A DNA stretch of 64,000 nucleotides, taken from Vibrio ziniensis. GTDB lineage: Bacteria; Pseudomonadota; Gammaproteobacteria; Enterobacterales; Vibrionaceae. The notes below the pieces were generated by a model that was given only the letters and a program-made list of their open reading frames with translations, made no database searches and was not told the origin of the DNA. The DNA is taken from assembly GCF_011064285.1 (NCBI RefSeq), contig NZ_CP049331.1, positions 1,550,001 through 1,614,000 of the forward strand. Reading direction: 5' to 3'. The first letter of the stretch is position 1, and each line of letters opens with the position of its first letter. This document shows, piece by piece, positions 1 through 8,099 of the stretch. A program made the translations under genes and the position numbers.

Positions 1-2
1 TT

Positions 3-866
3 GGCCCTAATGGATGTGGCAAGAGTACGCTCTTAAAGCTTCTACTTGGCCAATTGACCGCAGATAGCGGTCGTTTGCACTGCGGTACCAAATTGGAAGT
101 AGCATACTTCGATCAGTATCGCGAAGTATTAGATCCTGAAAAAACAGTAATCGATAACCTGGCAGACGGTAAACAAGAAGTAACGGTTGGTGGTCGTCAA
201 CGACATGCGTTGAGTTATCTCCAAGATTTCTTGTTTGCGCCGAAGCGCGCGCGTACTCCTGTTAAAGCACTGTCTGGCGGTGAGAAAAACAGACTTCTGC
301 TTGCTCGTTTATTCCTAAGACCAAACAACTTGTTGGTACTGGATGAACCAACAAACGATTTAGATATCGAAACTTTGGAACTTTTGGAAGATTTGCTTGC
401 CAATTATCAAGGAACTTTATTGTTGGTCAGTCACGATCGTGAATTTGTCGATAATACAGTGACTACGAGTTGGATATTTGAAGGTAACGGTAAAATAGAA
501 GAGTTTGTTGGCGGTTATCATGATGCTCAGCAGCAACGCTTTCAAGTGATGCAGTCGCGTAGTGTTGAAAACGTTGTCAAACAAGATAAATCGGTTGAGC
601 TATCTCCCAAATTGGAGTCAGTGAAGCCTAAATCTAAAAAGTTATCTTATAAACTGCAGCGGGAATTAGAAACTCTGCCGCAAAAGCTCGAAGAGTTAGA
701 AGCAGAGATAGAATCACTGCAAGAGCAAGTTAACGATGCCGATTTCTTTAGTCGATCTGTTGATTTGACCCAACCAATTTTAGACAAGTTATCTGCCAAA
801 GAGCAGGAGCTTGAAATTGCTTTTGAACGCTGGGAAGAGCTGGAAGCAATGCAACAGGATAGTTAA
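3..866 (+). CDS. uup: ABC-F family ATPase Uup, 3' part (5' end outside window)
   Basis: The reading frame is open from base 3, so the gene starts upstream of the window. What is left is the second ABC domain: Walker [10 protein letters not shown] right at the edge, signature [15 protein letters not shown], Walker [13 protein letters not shown] and the H-loop SHD. A charged C-terminal coiled coil follows ([20 protein letters not shown]), typical of Uup. ABC-F proteins lack membrane segments and act on ribosomes or branched DNA rather than in transport. The next gene starts 7 bases downstream. The family call is firm. Uup rather than another ABC-F paralogue rests on the coiled coil and on the following DUF3466-rmf-fabA order. 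Confidence 0.9.
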   Translation, partial: GPNGCGKSTLLKLLLGQLTADSGRLHCGTKLEVAYFDQYREVLDPEKTVIDNLADGKQEVTVGGRQRHALSYLQDFLFAPKRARTPVKALSGGEKNRLLLARLFLRPNNLLVLDEPTNDLDIETLELLEDLLANYQGTLLLVSHDREFVDNTVTTSWIFEGNGKIEEFVGGYHDAQQQRFQVMQSRSVENVVKQDKSVELSPKLESVKPKSKKLSYKLQRELETLPQKLEELEAEIESLQEQVNDADFFSRSVDLTQPILDKLSAKEQELEIAFERWEELEAMQQDS

Positions 867-873
867 TGACTTT

Positions 874-2577
874 ATGAATAACAATTTGTTTAAGCTGAGT
901 ATTATTAGCGCAGCAATTTTAACAGCTACGCACGTATCAGCCGCTCTTTATAATGTGGTAGAAGTAGTTCCAAGTACGTCCTTAAGCTACGAAAGTTCTT
1001 TCGGTGAGGCTATCCAACCAGCAGCAACTAATAGCGCTGCTGATAACTGCTTTGTAACTAGCACCATTGAAGGTGATGGTGTTGATTGTAGTTCTTATGT
1101 GTTAGCCGGTGAGACTCGAATTGCAAAGTTAAATGCAGGTGGAGAAGTTGATGGACTGAGCTTTCGAGAAGAAGCTCCGTTTGCAATGGATAGCTCGTTC
1201 TATTATATCCAAGATTATTCCGATTTTGATAATTACTGTGAAGCTCAATTGGGTTATTCAACGTGTGAGCAATGGGCGACAGTTCGGTGGGATATTTGGG
1301 AGTCTGAGATTGATGGTGATACAACACCGAATTCTATAGCTTTCATCGAAGATGAATCTGGTAATGTTAGCTCAGTTGATTCGACAGAATCATTAAATGT
1401 AGTAGTTAACAGTATTTCTGATTCGGGGACTGTTATTGGGATTGACTCCACAGCTGGAGATGTTACTGATTATCGTCGCAATTCTGTAGAAGCTCGTACG
1501 GAAGGCACAGCTCCTAGTGGTTATCTACAGACCCGAGCTTGGAAAACAGATGGCACTTATACAGTCGGTAGTGTGTCTACAAGTTACGAGAACGATTATG
1601 GTACTTTTTATACTTCCAATCCAGCCATTTGGGATAATGACTCTGGAACCGTGGTTGAAATACCATGGCCAAGTGGTACAGCAAGAAAATCTAATCGTTT
1701 AGCGCAAGGTAGCATTCGAGATTTCGTTGTTGATCAAGATACCAATATGATTTATGCGGTTGGATTCAATGCCTATAATTCATCTTACAATTATATGAAC
1801 GCAACGGTGTTCAGTGTATCAGTAGATGACTACCAAACGGATACTGCTTGGACTTCCACCGCAGTCAATAATGCTCAGGTTAAAATCGACGGTGAAACAA
1901 TTCATAGTAACTCAGTTGTAACATCGGTGAATAATAATCTAATTGCTATTGGTAGTGCTAAACGGTTAGGCAGTAAGCCTTATAACGGTGCTGCTGCTAA
2001 CCGATTATTTATCATTGATGATGTCACCGCAGCTTCACCTACTGCGATATATCTTTCTGGTGGTATAGTATTTTCTGGCTCAGGCGGTAAAGCTGGCGCC
2101 ATTAATAACTACAATGAAATCGTAGGCCAACTTGATTTTGATGATACACGCGAAATTGATGGTAAGCCTCGGGCAAAGCGTGGGTTTATATATCCTTACG
2201 ATAGTACCGGAAGTGATTCAACTCGTATGGAACGTTTTGGAAATAAAGCTTGGTTCCTAGACGACTTAACCAACGATAATGAGGCTACAAGTAATAATAA
2301 CCAATACCGTATTATCGACGCTACAGATATTAATGATGCTGGTGTTATATCTGGTACAGCTTTAAAGTGCTCTGGCGGTTACGAAACAACAGCACATAAC
2401 TCCAGTTGCAATGGTGATGAATCTACAGTCGCTGTTAAACTAGTTCCAATAGTTGATTCTTCAGTAACCGATATCAGTGAAAGAGGTTCGGACGCCCAAA
2501 CTTCGAAACGATCTGGAGCTGGCTTAGGACTGTGGGGATTTATTCTGCTTGGTTTAGCTTGGTTCCGTAGAAAATAG
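874..2577 (+). CDS. DUF3466 family secreted protein with GlyGly-CTERM tail
   Basis: A 567-aa protein starting at MNNNLFKLSIIS. The open frame extends further upstream into uup, but this start gives a clean signal peptide ending in THVSA. The body is rich in Asp, Asn, Ser and Thr, as in exported Vibrio proteins of the DUF3466 family, and contains repeated short 'NNNxIAIG / INDAGVISG' blocks resembling the beta-propeller-like repeats of HAF-type proteins. The extreme C-terminus is SGAGLGLWGFILLGLAWFRRK: a Gly-rich motif, a hydrophobic stretch and a basic tail. This fits a GlyGly-CTERM sorting signal processed by rhombosortase. The molecular function is unknown. Confidence 0.82.
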   Translation: MNNNLFKLSIISAAILTATHVSAALYNVVEVVPSTSLSYESSFGEAIQPAATNSAADNCFVTSTIEGDGVDCSSYVLAGETRIAKLNAGGEVDGLSFREEAPFAMDSSFYYIQDYSDFDNYCEAQLGYSTCEQWATVRWDIWESEIDGDTTPNSIAFIEDESGNVSSVDSTESLNVVVNSISDSGTVIGIDSTAGDVTDYRRNSVEARTEGTAPSGYLQTRAWKTDGTYTVGSVSTSYENDYGTFYTSNPAIWDNDSGTVVEIPWPSGTARKSNRLAQGSIRDFVVDQDTNMIYAVGFNAYNSSYNYMNATVFSVSVDDYQTDTAWTSTAVNNAQVKIDGETIHSNSVVTSVNNNLIAIGSAKRLGSKPYNGAAANRLFIIDDVTAASPTAIYLSGGIVFSGSGGKAGAINNYNEIVGQLDFDDTREIDGKPRAKRGFIYPYDSTGSDSTRMERFGNKAWFLDDLTNDNEATSNNNQYRIIDATDINDAGVISGTALKCSGGYETTAHNSSCNGDESTVAVKLVPIVDSSVTDISERGSDAQTSKRSGAGLGLWGFILLGLAWFRRK

Positions 2578-2593
2578 TCATTTTTTGTCAAGA

Positions 2594-2632
2594 AAAGCAC
2601 AAGCTCACAAAAATAAGCTTGTGCTTTTTTTT
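2594..2632 (+). terminator. Rho-independent terminator after the DUF3466 gene
   Basis: The inverted repeat AAAGCACAAGCT / AGCTTGTGCTTT, with an A-rich loop, is followed by a run of eight T. It lies 17 bases after the DUF3466 stop codon. Confidence 0.9.
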
Positions 2633-2743
2633 ACACTTGAGAAAGGTCAGTTTTTGCGCGATTCTTTAAAGTGTGGTCATAAAAGATCCACACTAATGTA
2701 ATAGTTGTAAGTAAGACACAAGTTACTGTATGAGGACTGCACT

Positions 2744-2917
2744 ATGAAGAGACAAAAGCGTGATCGCCTTGAAAGAGCACAATCTCAAGGTTATAAAGCT
2801 GGGTTGAATGGACGATCTCAAGAAGAGTGTCCATACCAACAAAGCGATGCTCGTTCATATTGGCTAGGCGGTTGGCGTGACGCAAGAGATGACAAACACT
2901 CTGGTCTCTATAAATAA
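2744..2917 (+). CDS. rmf: Ribosome modulation factor
   Basis: A 57-aa basic protein beginning MKRQKRDRLERAQSQGYKAG and ending DDKHSGLYK, with the family's YQQSDARSYWLGGWRDAR segment. RMF binds 70S ribosomes in stationary phase and dimerises them into inactive 100S particles. TGAGGA sits about 10 bases before the ATG. The gene is monocistronic, with terminators on both sides, and lies between the DUF3466 gene and fabA as in other vibrios. Confidence 0.97.
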   Translation: MKRQKRDRLERAQSQGYKAGLNGRSQEECPYQQSDARSYWLGGWRDARDDKHSGLYK

Positions 2918-2940
2918 CCCCCACATACTAAAGGATCTTA

Positions 2941-2962
2941 AGCCCCGAAAGGGGCTTTTTAG
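2941..2962 (+). terminator. Rho-independent terminator of rmf
   Basis: The stem AGCCCC-GAAA-GGGGCT is followed by TTTTT, 24 bases after the rmf stop codon. Confidence 0.92.
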
Positions 2963-3009
2963 TTGGTGTTATTTATAACGCACTATAACTAAGTATATTG
3001 AACAAAATT

Positions 3010-3036
3010 AAAGCAGCCAGATGGCTGCTTTAATCA
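3010..3036 (-). terminator. Terminator-like hairpin after fabA
   Basis: AAAGCAGCC-AGAT-GGCTGCTTT reads as a stem followed by a T-rich stretch on the minus strand, just past the fabA stop. It is nearly symmetrical, so it could act in both directions. Confidence 0.7.
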
Positions 3037-3048
3037 ATATAGCTAAAA

Positions 3049-3567
3049 CTAAAATGCAGAAGTGTCTTGGAAAAGGCCAACTTTTAAATCTTTAGCAACA
3101 TAAATTTCTTTACCATCAACCAATACTCGTCCATCAGCAAGACCCATTACAAGCTTACGGTTTACTACACGTTTCATATTGATTTCATAAGTAACTTTCT
3201 TCGCTGTAGGTAGAATTTGTCCTGTGAATTTGACTTCACCAACACCTAGAGCGCGACCTTTACCTTTACCGCCAACCCAGCCCAAGAAGAAGCCAACAAG
3301 CTGCCACATAGCATCGAGGCCAAGGCAACCAGGCATGACAGGGTCACCAGGGAAATGGCAATCGAAGAACCATAAATCTGGAGTGATGTCTAACTCAGCT
3401 ATAATTAAACCTTTGCCAAATTCACCTTCAGTTTCAGACATTTTGCTAACACGATCCATCATTAGCATATTTGGTGCTGGTAACTGAGGGTAACCTGGGC
3501 CAAACAGCTCTCCACGGCTAGAGGCTAATAGGTCATCACGATTATATGAGTCACGTTTATTTTGCAT
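3049..3567 (-). CDS. fabA: 3-hydroxydecanoyl-ACP dehydratase/isomerase FabA
   Basis: A 172-aa enzyme that dehydrates 3-hydroxydecanoyl-ACP and isomerises the trans-2 to the cis-3 product, the branch point of anaerobic unsaturated fatty acid synthesis. The start [14 protein letters not shown] gives the standard family length; two extra codons upstream are possible but not conserved. The catalytic histidine lies in [13 protein letters not shown] and the acidic partner in [12 protein letters not shown]. The upstream region carries FabR- and FadR-like operators in the order known from E. coli fabA. Confidence 0.97.
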   Translation of the reverse strand: MQNKRDSYNRDDLLASSRGELFGPGYPQLPAPNMLMMDRVSKMSETEGEFGKGLIIAELDITPDLWFFDCHFPGDPVMPGCLGLDAMWQLVGFFLGWVGGKGKGRALGVGEVKFTGQILPTAKKVTYEINMKRVVNRKLVMGLADGRVLVDGKEIYVAKDLKVGLFQDTSAF

Positions 3568-3602
3568 TATCATTTACTCCAATTTCTGATAGGGTGCATG
3601 TT

Positions 3603-3620
3603 AGTGAACACGTGTACGCC
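3603..3620 (-). promoter_or_regulatory. FabR-like operator upstream of fabA
   Basis: On the minus strand the site reads GGCGTACACGTGTTCACT. It closely matches the palindromic FabR box of E. coli fabA and fabB (core GTACA-CG-TGTTC). It lies about 35 bases upstream of the fabA ATG, where a repressor would overlap the core promoter. Confidence 0.75.
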
Positions 3621-3622
3621 AG

Positions 3623-3637
3623 ACAACTCCGATCAGT
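3623..3637 (-). promoter_or_regulatory. FadR-like activator site upstream of fabA
   Basis: On the minus strand the site reads ACTGATCGGAGTTGT. It closely resembles the FadR site of E. coli fabA and lies immediately upstream of the FabR box, the arrangement used for FadR activation. It is called from motif similarity only. Confidence 0.65.
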
Positions 3638-3638
3638 A

Positions 3639-5282
3639 CTAAACAAACCAGTTTCTGATACGGTCCACAAACCCAAAGGGTTGTACATGTTTCTCAAAGT
3701 TTTCAATGCGCTCCGCAATTTTACTTATTACGCTTTCTTCATCTTCACCTCTAAATGGTTTGCCCATTACCAGAGGAACGACTTCATCAACATGTGAGAC
3801 TGGCCAAATATGAAACTCACCATTCTTAATACTTTCTACTACAGTTTTATGCAGTGCTAGATGTTTTAGATTACTTTGAGGAAGAATCACGCCTTGCTCG
3901 CCTGTGAAACCTTGATGCTGACAAACATGGTAGAAACCTTCAATCTTTTCATTTAATCCACCAACAGCTTGTACTCGACCAAATTGGTCAACGGCTCCTG
4001 TCACCGCAATTTGTTGATTGATTGGATACTCAGAAAGAGCACTAACTAAAGAGCATAGTTCAGCCAACGAAGCACTGTCACCATCAACTTCACAATAAGA
4101 TTGTTCGAATACAACAGAAGCAGAATAAGGCAGGGGAACATCTAGGTTTAATTCACTACTAACAAAAGCTTGCATGATCATCATGCCTTTAGCATGTAAG
4201 TTCCCACCTAATTCTACTTTGCGTTCAACATCTGCAATATCGCCATCACCAAAATGGATTACGCAAGAAATACGAGCTGGTTCTCCGTAAGACACTGGAT
4301 GACCTGCAACATCGACAACGGTTAATCCATTAACTTGTCCAACTTGTTCACCCTGAGTTTCGATATATACCTGCCCATCTAGAATATCGTCTAAAGCACG
4401 CTCAGGAAGATAAGATTCTCTGAAATTACGAGCATCTATCGCTTCGTCTAAGTGGCGAGCTGTTATTAATCCACCATCAGCTTCTAGTGATGCCTCTTCC
4501 AACAAAGATCTGTGCCACATAACACAAAGCGGGGCATAGTGCTGGTCTTCAGTATAACGAGCTCCTGCAGTCATCAAACGTTCAAGTGCATCGGAGCTCA
4601 ATTCTGGTAACGCGTAGTAATGGCATAGCCATTTTACAAAGCAGAGATATTGTGTAATTGAATCTTCATTAATCTTTATATCTAGCTCTAGCTCACTGTA
4701 AACACACAGACCGGAGTGGATATCAGCATCCAAAAAATCAACATCACCTAATTGGTTCCTATCACCCACAATGATCAATTTAACATCGTATTGATTATAC
4801 GACGCTTCTTCGATAAGAGATTTAGGATCACAATTGAATTGTGCGATGGGTGTACCAAGTACAGCTGATTTGAGTATTGGCCAATGGCGTGGGTTTGCCA
4901 AAAGTAAATTTGCAGAGACTATAAGATAGCCACCGTGAGCTCGGGATATGAGACCTTCAGATTTAGAAATAATTTTGCCATTTTCTGCTTTTACTTGTCC
5001 CAAAATTGCTTCCATATCTAAAGATTCTGTAGAAACAACTGGTAAACCGTCAACCAAGCTTTCTACTTTCTCTTTTAACAAAGAACGATAGATGGAATTG
5101 TCTGGAGAGTTCACAACCAAGACACGGCTAAATCCTTTAATATTAAGAAATCTGTCGATTGCTTTTGTTAACCTAGTTTGTATGTCGATTAGCGAAATCG
5201 GCTGTAGGTTAGGGTACTGATCGAGCTGAACTTGAAATTCATCGTACTGGGGAGTTGCAAGGCGCCAAATATCTTGAGTCAT
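3639..5282 (-). CDS. Lon-family protease (LonH/YcbZ-like)
   Basis: A 547-aa protein whose C-terminal third is a Lon-type S16 peptidase domain. The catalytic Ser is in EVDGDSASLAELC and the catalytic Lys in VGGLNEKIEGFY. The N-terminal half resembles the degenerate AAA portion of YcbZ-type proteins; I do not see a canonical Walker A there. The start at MTQDIWRLATPQYDEF was chosen because the 22 upstream codons look non-conserved. The position between fabA and matP matches E. coli ycbZ. The substrate is unknown. Confidence 0.88.
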   Translation of the reverse strand: MTQDIWRLATPQYDEFQVQLDQYPNLQPISLIDIQTRLTKAIDRFLNIKGFSRVLVVNSPDNSIYRSLLKEKVESLVDGLPVVSTESLDMEAILGQVKAENGKIISKSEGLISRAHGGYLIVSANLLLANPRHWPILKSAVLGTPIAQFNCDPKSLIEEASYNQYDVKLIIVGDRNQLGDVDFLDADIHSGLCVYSELELDIKINEDSITQYLCFVKWLCHYYALPELSSDALERLMTAGARYTEDQHYAPLCVMWHRSLLEEASLEADGGLITARHLDEAIDARNFRESYLPERALDDILDGQVYIETQGEQVGQVNGLTVVDVAGHPVSYGEPARISCVIHFGDGDIADVERKVELGGNLHAKGMMIMQAFVSSELNLDVPLPYSASVVFEQSYCEVDGDSASLAELCSLVSALSEYPINQQIAVTGAVDQFGRVQAVGGLNEKIEGFYHVCQHQGFTGEQGVILPQSNLKHLALHKTVVESIKNGEFHIWPVSHVDEVVPLVMGKPFRGEDEESVISKIAERIENFEKHVQPFGFVDRIRNWFV

Positions 5283-5410
5283 TGAGTTTCTGAATTGTTT
5301 ATTAAGAGACAAAGAATTATATAGAAAAACCTCTAGCTCGAATAGCACACAAGATGAATGATCTCTATCTAGTTTTTGTTAGGATTAATTTGAACATAGA
5401 TACTGATTGG

Positions 5411-5423
5411 GTTACGCTGTCAC
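5411..5423 (+). promoter_or_regulatory. Near-perfect matS site in the matP promoter
   Basis: GTTACGCTGTCAC differs at one base from the matS consensus GTGACRNYGTCAC bound by MatP. It lies 26 bases upstream of the matP start codon, so MatP could bind its own promoter. Confidence 0.55.
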
Positions 5424-5448
5424 CCTAAATTTTAATGGATTGCCTCAA

Positions 5449-5898
5449 ATGAAATATCAGCAGCTTGAAAACTTGGAATGTGGTTGGAAATGGCAGTACT
5501 TGATTAAGAAATGGAAAGATGGCGAACCAATCACTTGTCATATTGATCGTAGTGAAGCGGAATCAGCCATTCAAAAATTGAAATCTATAGAACACGAACC
5601 AACATTAGTCTTAGAATGGATAGAAAAAAATATGGCTCCTGAACTTGATAACAAGTTAAAGCAGGCCATTCGAGCTAAACGTAAACGTCATTTTAATGCT
5701 GAGCAGATTCATACACGTAAAAAATCAATTGATCTTGACTACCAGGTTTGGGAAAAGCTTTCAACTAGAGCTAATGAACTTGGCTGTACCTTGTCAGATG
5801 CCATCGAATATCTATTAAGTGAAGCGTCTAGAAGTGAGAAAGCAAGTAAAGCCGTATCGAACTTAAAAGAAGATTTGAGCAAGTTGTTATCCAATTAG
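5449..5898 (+). CDS. matP: Macrodomain Ter protein MatP
   Basis: A 149-aa DNA-binding protein that organises the terminus macrodomain by bridging matS sites and slows segregation of Ter until division. It starts at MKYQQLENLECGWKW, close to E. coli MatP. The conserved RAKRKRHFNAEQIHTRKKSIDL region and the ribbon-helix-helix-plus-coiled-coil C-terminus (SKAVSNLKEDLSKLL) are present. The longer open frame upstream was rejected because the conserved N-terminus begins here. Four perfect matS words in this window are its expected targets. Confidence 0.97.
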   Translation: MKYQQLENLECGWKWQYLIKKWKDGEPITCHIDRSEAESAIQKLKSIEHEPTLVLEWIEKNMAPELDNKLKQAIRAKRKRHFNAEQIHTRKKSIDLDYQVWEKLSTRANELGCTLSDAIEYLLSEASRSEKASKAVSNLKEDLSKLLSN

Positions 5899-5908
5899 GA
5901 GTCTACTC

Positions 5909-6226
5909 ATGTTGTACGTAATTGTAATCGCGGCTGTAATCATTTTTTGGCTTGTCGCTGTTGATCGACCTGTTCTCAAAGTAATCTTTAAAGACGGCAC
6001 CTTACATAAAGTTAAGGGGCATTTTCCGCCAACGTTTAAACACAATGTGTCAGAGATTGCTGAAGTAACACCTTTTAGCGGAGAAATGAAGGTATATCAG
6101 CAACGAACAGGAATGAAATTAGTATTTACTGAGCAAGTGCCTAAAAAAGTTCAACAGAGAATTCGCAACGTATTTCCGCATCAAGGATTTAAGAGTTCGG
6201 GCGACAAGACAAAAAAGAATCGCTGA
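5909..6226 (+). CDS. DUF3634 family small membrane-anchored protein
   Basis: A 105-aa protein starting 10 bases after matP, with AGGAG before the ATG, so it is probably co-transcribed. Residues 2-17 (LYVIVIAAVIIFWLVA) form one N-terminal membrane segment. The rest is a basic soluble domain (VIFKDGTLHKVKGHFPPTF) ending in a Lys/Arg-rich tail. This layout matches the DUF3634 family found after matP in vibrios. The function is unknown. Confidence 0.75.
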   Translation: MLYVIVIAAVIIFWLVAVDRPVLKVIFKDGTLHKVKGHFPPTFKHNVSEIAEVTPFSGEMKVYQQRTGMKLVFTEQVPKKVQQRIRNVFPHQGFKSSGDKTKKNR

Positions 6227-6245
6227 ATAGTACATTCGATTAGCA

Positions 6246-6304
6246 TAGTGTTAATAGTGTTAATAGTGTTAATAGTGTTAATAGTGTTAATAGTGTTAAT
6301 AGTG
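6246..6304 (+). repeat. Tandem array of the 9-bp unit TTAATAGTG
   Basis: Six identical head-to-tail copies of TTAATAGTG occupy 6251-6304, preceded by a partial copy (TAGTG). The array sits 20 bases after the DUF3634 stop and about 235 bases before the left prophage attachment site. There are no spacers, so it is a simple microsatellite rather than a CRISPR. Confidence 0.95.
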
Positions 6305-6351
6305 TTAGAAGTTAGCGCATAGGAATCTGTTGCCGCAAGCTCGCAGTTGAA

Positions 6352-6513
6352 ATGAAACTTACGCTAGAGAAAGATCAGCAAGCATACGCAGCAGGAATTT
6401 ACACACCGCACAGTTCAAGTTATGCCATAAACAACTTTGGCGGCTTAGAGTTAAAGCGTTTTGGAATGGTTCTGGACGCAATAGACATCAAACAACAAGA
6501 TATAAGACGCTAA
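6352..6513 (+). CDS. Possible 53-aa hypothetical ORF
   Basis: An uninterrupted 54-codon frame runs from ATG at 6352 to TAA at 6513, beginning MKLTLEKDQQ and ending QQDIRR. There is no clear Shine-Dalgarno sequence and I recognise no family. It fills most of the otherwise empty stretch between the tandem repeat and the prophage, ending 27 bases before attL. It may be a real small gene, a remnant of an older insertion, or chance. Confidence 0.25.
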   Translation: MKLTLEKDQQAYAAGIYTPHSSSYAINNFGGLELKRFGMVLDAIDIKQQDIRR

Positions 6514-6540
6514 ATCAACGCCTTATCTTTATCATATCTA

Positions 6541-6569
6541 AGTGCGCATTATGTCGAATTACGGTAAAT
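6541..6569 (+). other. attL: left dif/phage hybrid site
   Basis: AGTGCGCATTA (6541-6551) is identical to the XerC arm of the Vibrio chromosome 1 dif. It is followed by a phage-type centre TGTCGAA and a degenerate XerD arm TTACGGTAAAT. The chromosomal XerC arm joined to non-chromosomal centre and XerD arm is the expected left product of XerC-mediated insertion of a VGJ-type inovirus. Confidence 0.82.
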
Positions 6570-6636
6570 TTCCTATATTTAACAAATAGATACAGAATGT
6601 CATTTTTATGCACTAGAATCATCTTGAGGTCTAGTC

Positions 6637-7008
6637 ATGCATAAAAACAGACTTTTTCGTGAATTCGAATGTGGGTTAAGTGTCGAAGAAACAGCTGAAT
6701 TGTGTTTCAAAAGTGCGAGGACTGTCACTGATTGGGATAAAGGAAATATCATTCCTCCAGAATGTAAAAGACTGATGCGTTTCGCAAAATGTCGGCAGAT
6801 CAGCCATCACGAGTCGTGGCAACAGTTCAAAATGGTGCGCGATAAACTCGAACTTCCCACCGGTCAACTTGTCTCTCCCCAACAGATTGTCATCGGCATT
6901 GCACTGCTCGAAATCCAGTCTGAACTAGAGCTTAAAACTACACGTAAGCTGATCCGATTTGCGCGGGTGTTAGCTAAGATGCTACATAATTCCAAGGCAC
7001 CTAGATAA
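6637..7008 (+). CDS. DUF3653-like phage regulator, copy 1
   Basis: A 123-aa protein with an HTH-like segment (ECGLSVEETAELCFKSARTVTDWDKG, residues about 10-36) and a conserved LPTGQLVSPQQI block. It resembles the small DUF3653/Vpf122-type proteins of Vibrio filamentous phages. It lies 68 bases inside attL. In the circular phage the upstream DUF3693 frame would run through attP and end over this start codon (ATGCATAA). It is clearly homologous to the gene at 10202 (RLFRE.ECGLS.EETA.LC.K pattern) but diverged. A regulatory role is inferred from the HTH and family context. Confidence 0.65.
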   Translation: MHKNRLFREFECGLSVEETAELCFKSARTVTDWDKGNIIPPECKRLMRFAKCRQISHHESWQQFKMVRDKLELPTGQLVSPQQIVIGIALLEIQSELELKTTRKLIRFARVLAKMLHNSKAPR

Positions 7009-7313
7009 ACACATCAAATATCACAACAAATAGAGGCGCAATTGTTTATCGTAAACTAGATTCTGCCCCATTGTATGCTACGCAATGTTTCAGGACTCGT
7101 TTCATTTGTCATTAATTGAATTATTTTTGGTAATACTAAAAACGATAACCTTGTCCAGATTGTTTTCGGCTTCCTAAAGTGAATATTCAGCATCCAACCG
7201 ATAATCGAGTATCGTGGATTGCCTAGCGTATGTGTCGTGCAACTGACGTGGAAAACTTATAGCGCTCCTGCAATAATTGTTTTTTGTATGTCTTCTGGGG
7301 AAAGTTGTAAACG
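7009..7313. other. Intergenic region between DUF3653 copy 1 and the XRE gene
   Basis: About 300 bases of A/T-rich sequence with no credible ORF. A GGGGAAAG Shine-Dalgarno lies just before the XRE start codon at 7314. No dif-like word or clear hairpin was found. Confidence 0.5.
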
Positions 7314-7865
7314 ATGGTAAATCAAGAACTAATCAAAAAGCTTCGTTCTGGAAAGTTCTGGTCTCAGGAGCAATTGGCATTCATTGCAGGGATAAGCCTT
7401 CGAACAATTCAAAGAATAGAGAGTGAAGGTAAGTGTTCGTTAGAATCAAAGAAAGCTATTGCAGCTGCTTTTGAAGTCGATGTTGCTGAATTAAGTGTTG
7501 AATCAGAATCAGCGATTTTAGATGTAAATGATAGTAGAAAAGAAGATGCTATATCATGGTTAGAGACCGTTGATTTAGGTGAGTATGCCTTAAGTTGGAG
7601 TGAGGCTGCTCCTGTATTTCAAGAAAGAATATCAAGTTCCAAATGGAAAAGAATGCTCACCCAAATACGCGCACCTTTAGGACAAATTATTTCTCGTTCA
7701 GTTAAGAGAGCATCTGAACACAACTCTCTTCCTGGAGTTGCCGATGGTCAGTATCTTGTTATCAATTTTGCAGCAAGTTTTGGTCAAAAAAGCTCGGCTA
7801 TAGAAACTGTAACGTTGCAGAAAGTAGCAAACAAATGGCGAGTGGCAGGATATTTCATTAAATGA
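7314..7865 (+). CDS. XRE-type HTH regulator with C-terminal DUF4019
   Basis: A 183-aa protein. Residues 1-55 form a helix-turn-helix (LIKKLRSGKFWSQEQLAFIAG / SLRTIQRIESEGKCSLES). Residues about 80-183 match the DUF4019 pattern: a WLE..DLGEYALSWSEAA start, SSKWKRMLTQIRAPLG, and an end in VTLQKVANKWRVAGYFIK. It has a strong GGGGAAAG ribosome binding site. It lies just before the oppositely oriented AIPR gene, so the two are convergent. It may control cargo expression, but nothing here shows its target. Confidence 0.75.
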   Translation: MVNQELIKKLRSGKFWSQEQLAFIAGISLRTIQRIESEGKCSLESKKAIAAAFEVDVAELSVESESAILDVNDSRKEDAISWLETVDLGEYALSWSEAAPVFQERISSSKWKRMLTQIRAPLGQIISRSVKRASEHNSLPGVADGQYLVINFAASFGQKSSAIETVTLQKVANKWRVAGYFIK

Positions 7866-8049
7866 GGAATCAAAAATGCGAATAGTCCAATCAATAAACA
7901 AAGATAGTTTATGCACCTTAAAAGTTTTTGCTGACATCTAAATGCCCCAAAGTGAGTTACCAGCGACATCAAAGTAAATAGTAAAATTGGGATTATGAAA
8001 TACTTTAACTAATGGTAAGAAAACTTGGTACTATGGCTTATTCAAATTT

Positions 8050-8079
8050 AAATAGGGAGTCGTTAATCTCTCCCTATTT
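8050..8079 (-). terminator. Hairpin at the 3' end of the AIPR gene
   Basis: AAATAGGGAG and CTCCCTATTT form a perfect 10-bp stem around a 10-base loop, 20 bases beyond the AIPR stop codon. It probably terminates the minus-strand AIPR transcript and may also block readthrough from the convergent XRE gene. Confidence 0.75.
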
Positions 8080-8099
8080 AACAGTTCTTAAAAATTATA

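Noticed and set aside
6246..6304. CRISPR-like repetition
   Set aside because: Repeats are contiguous 9-mers with no spacers and no cas genes are present.
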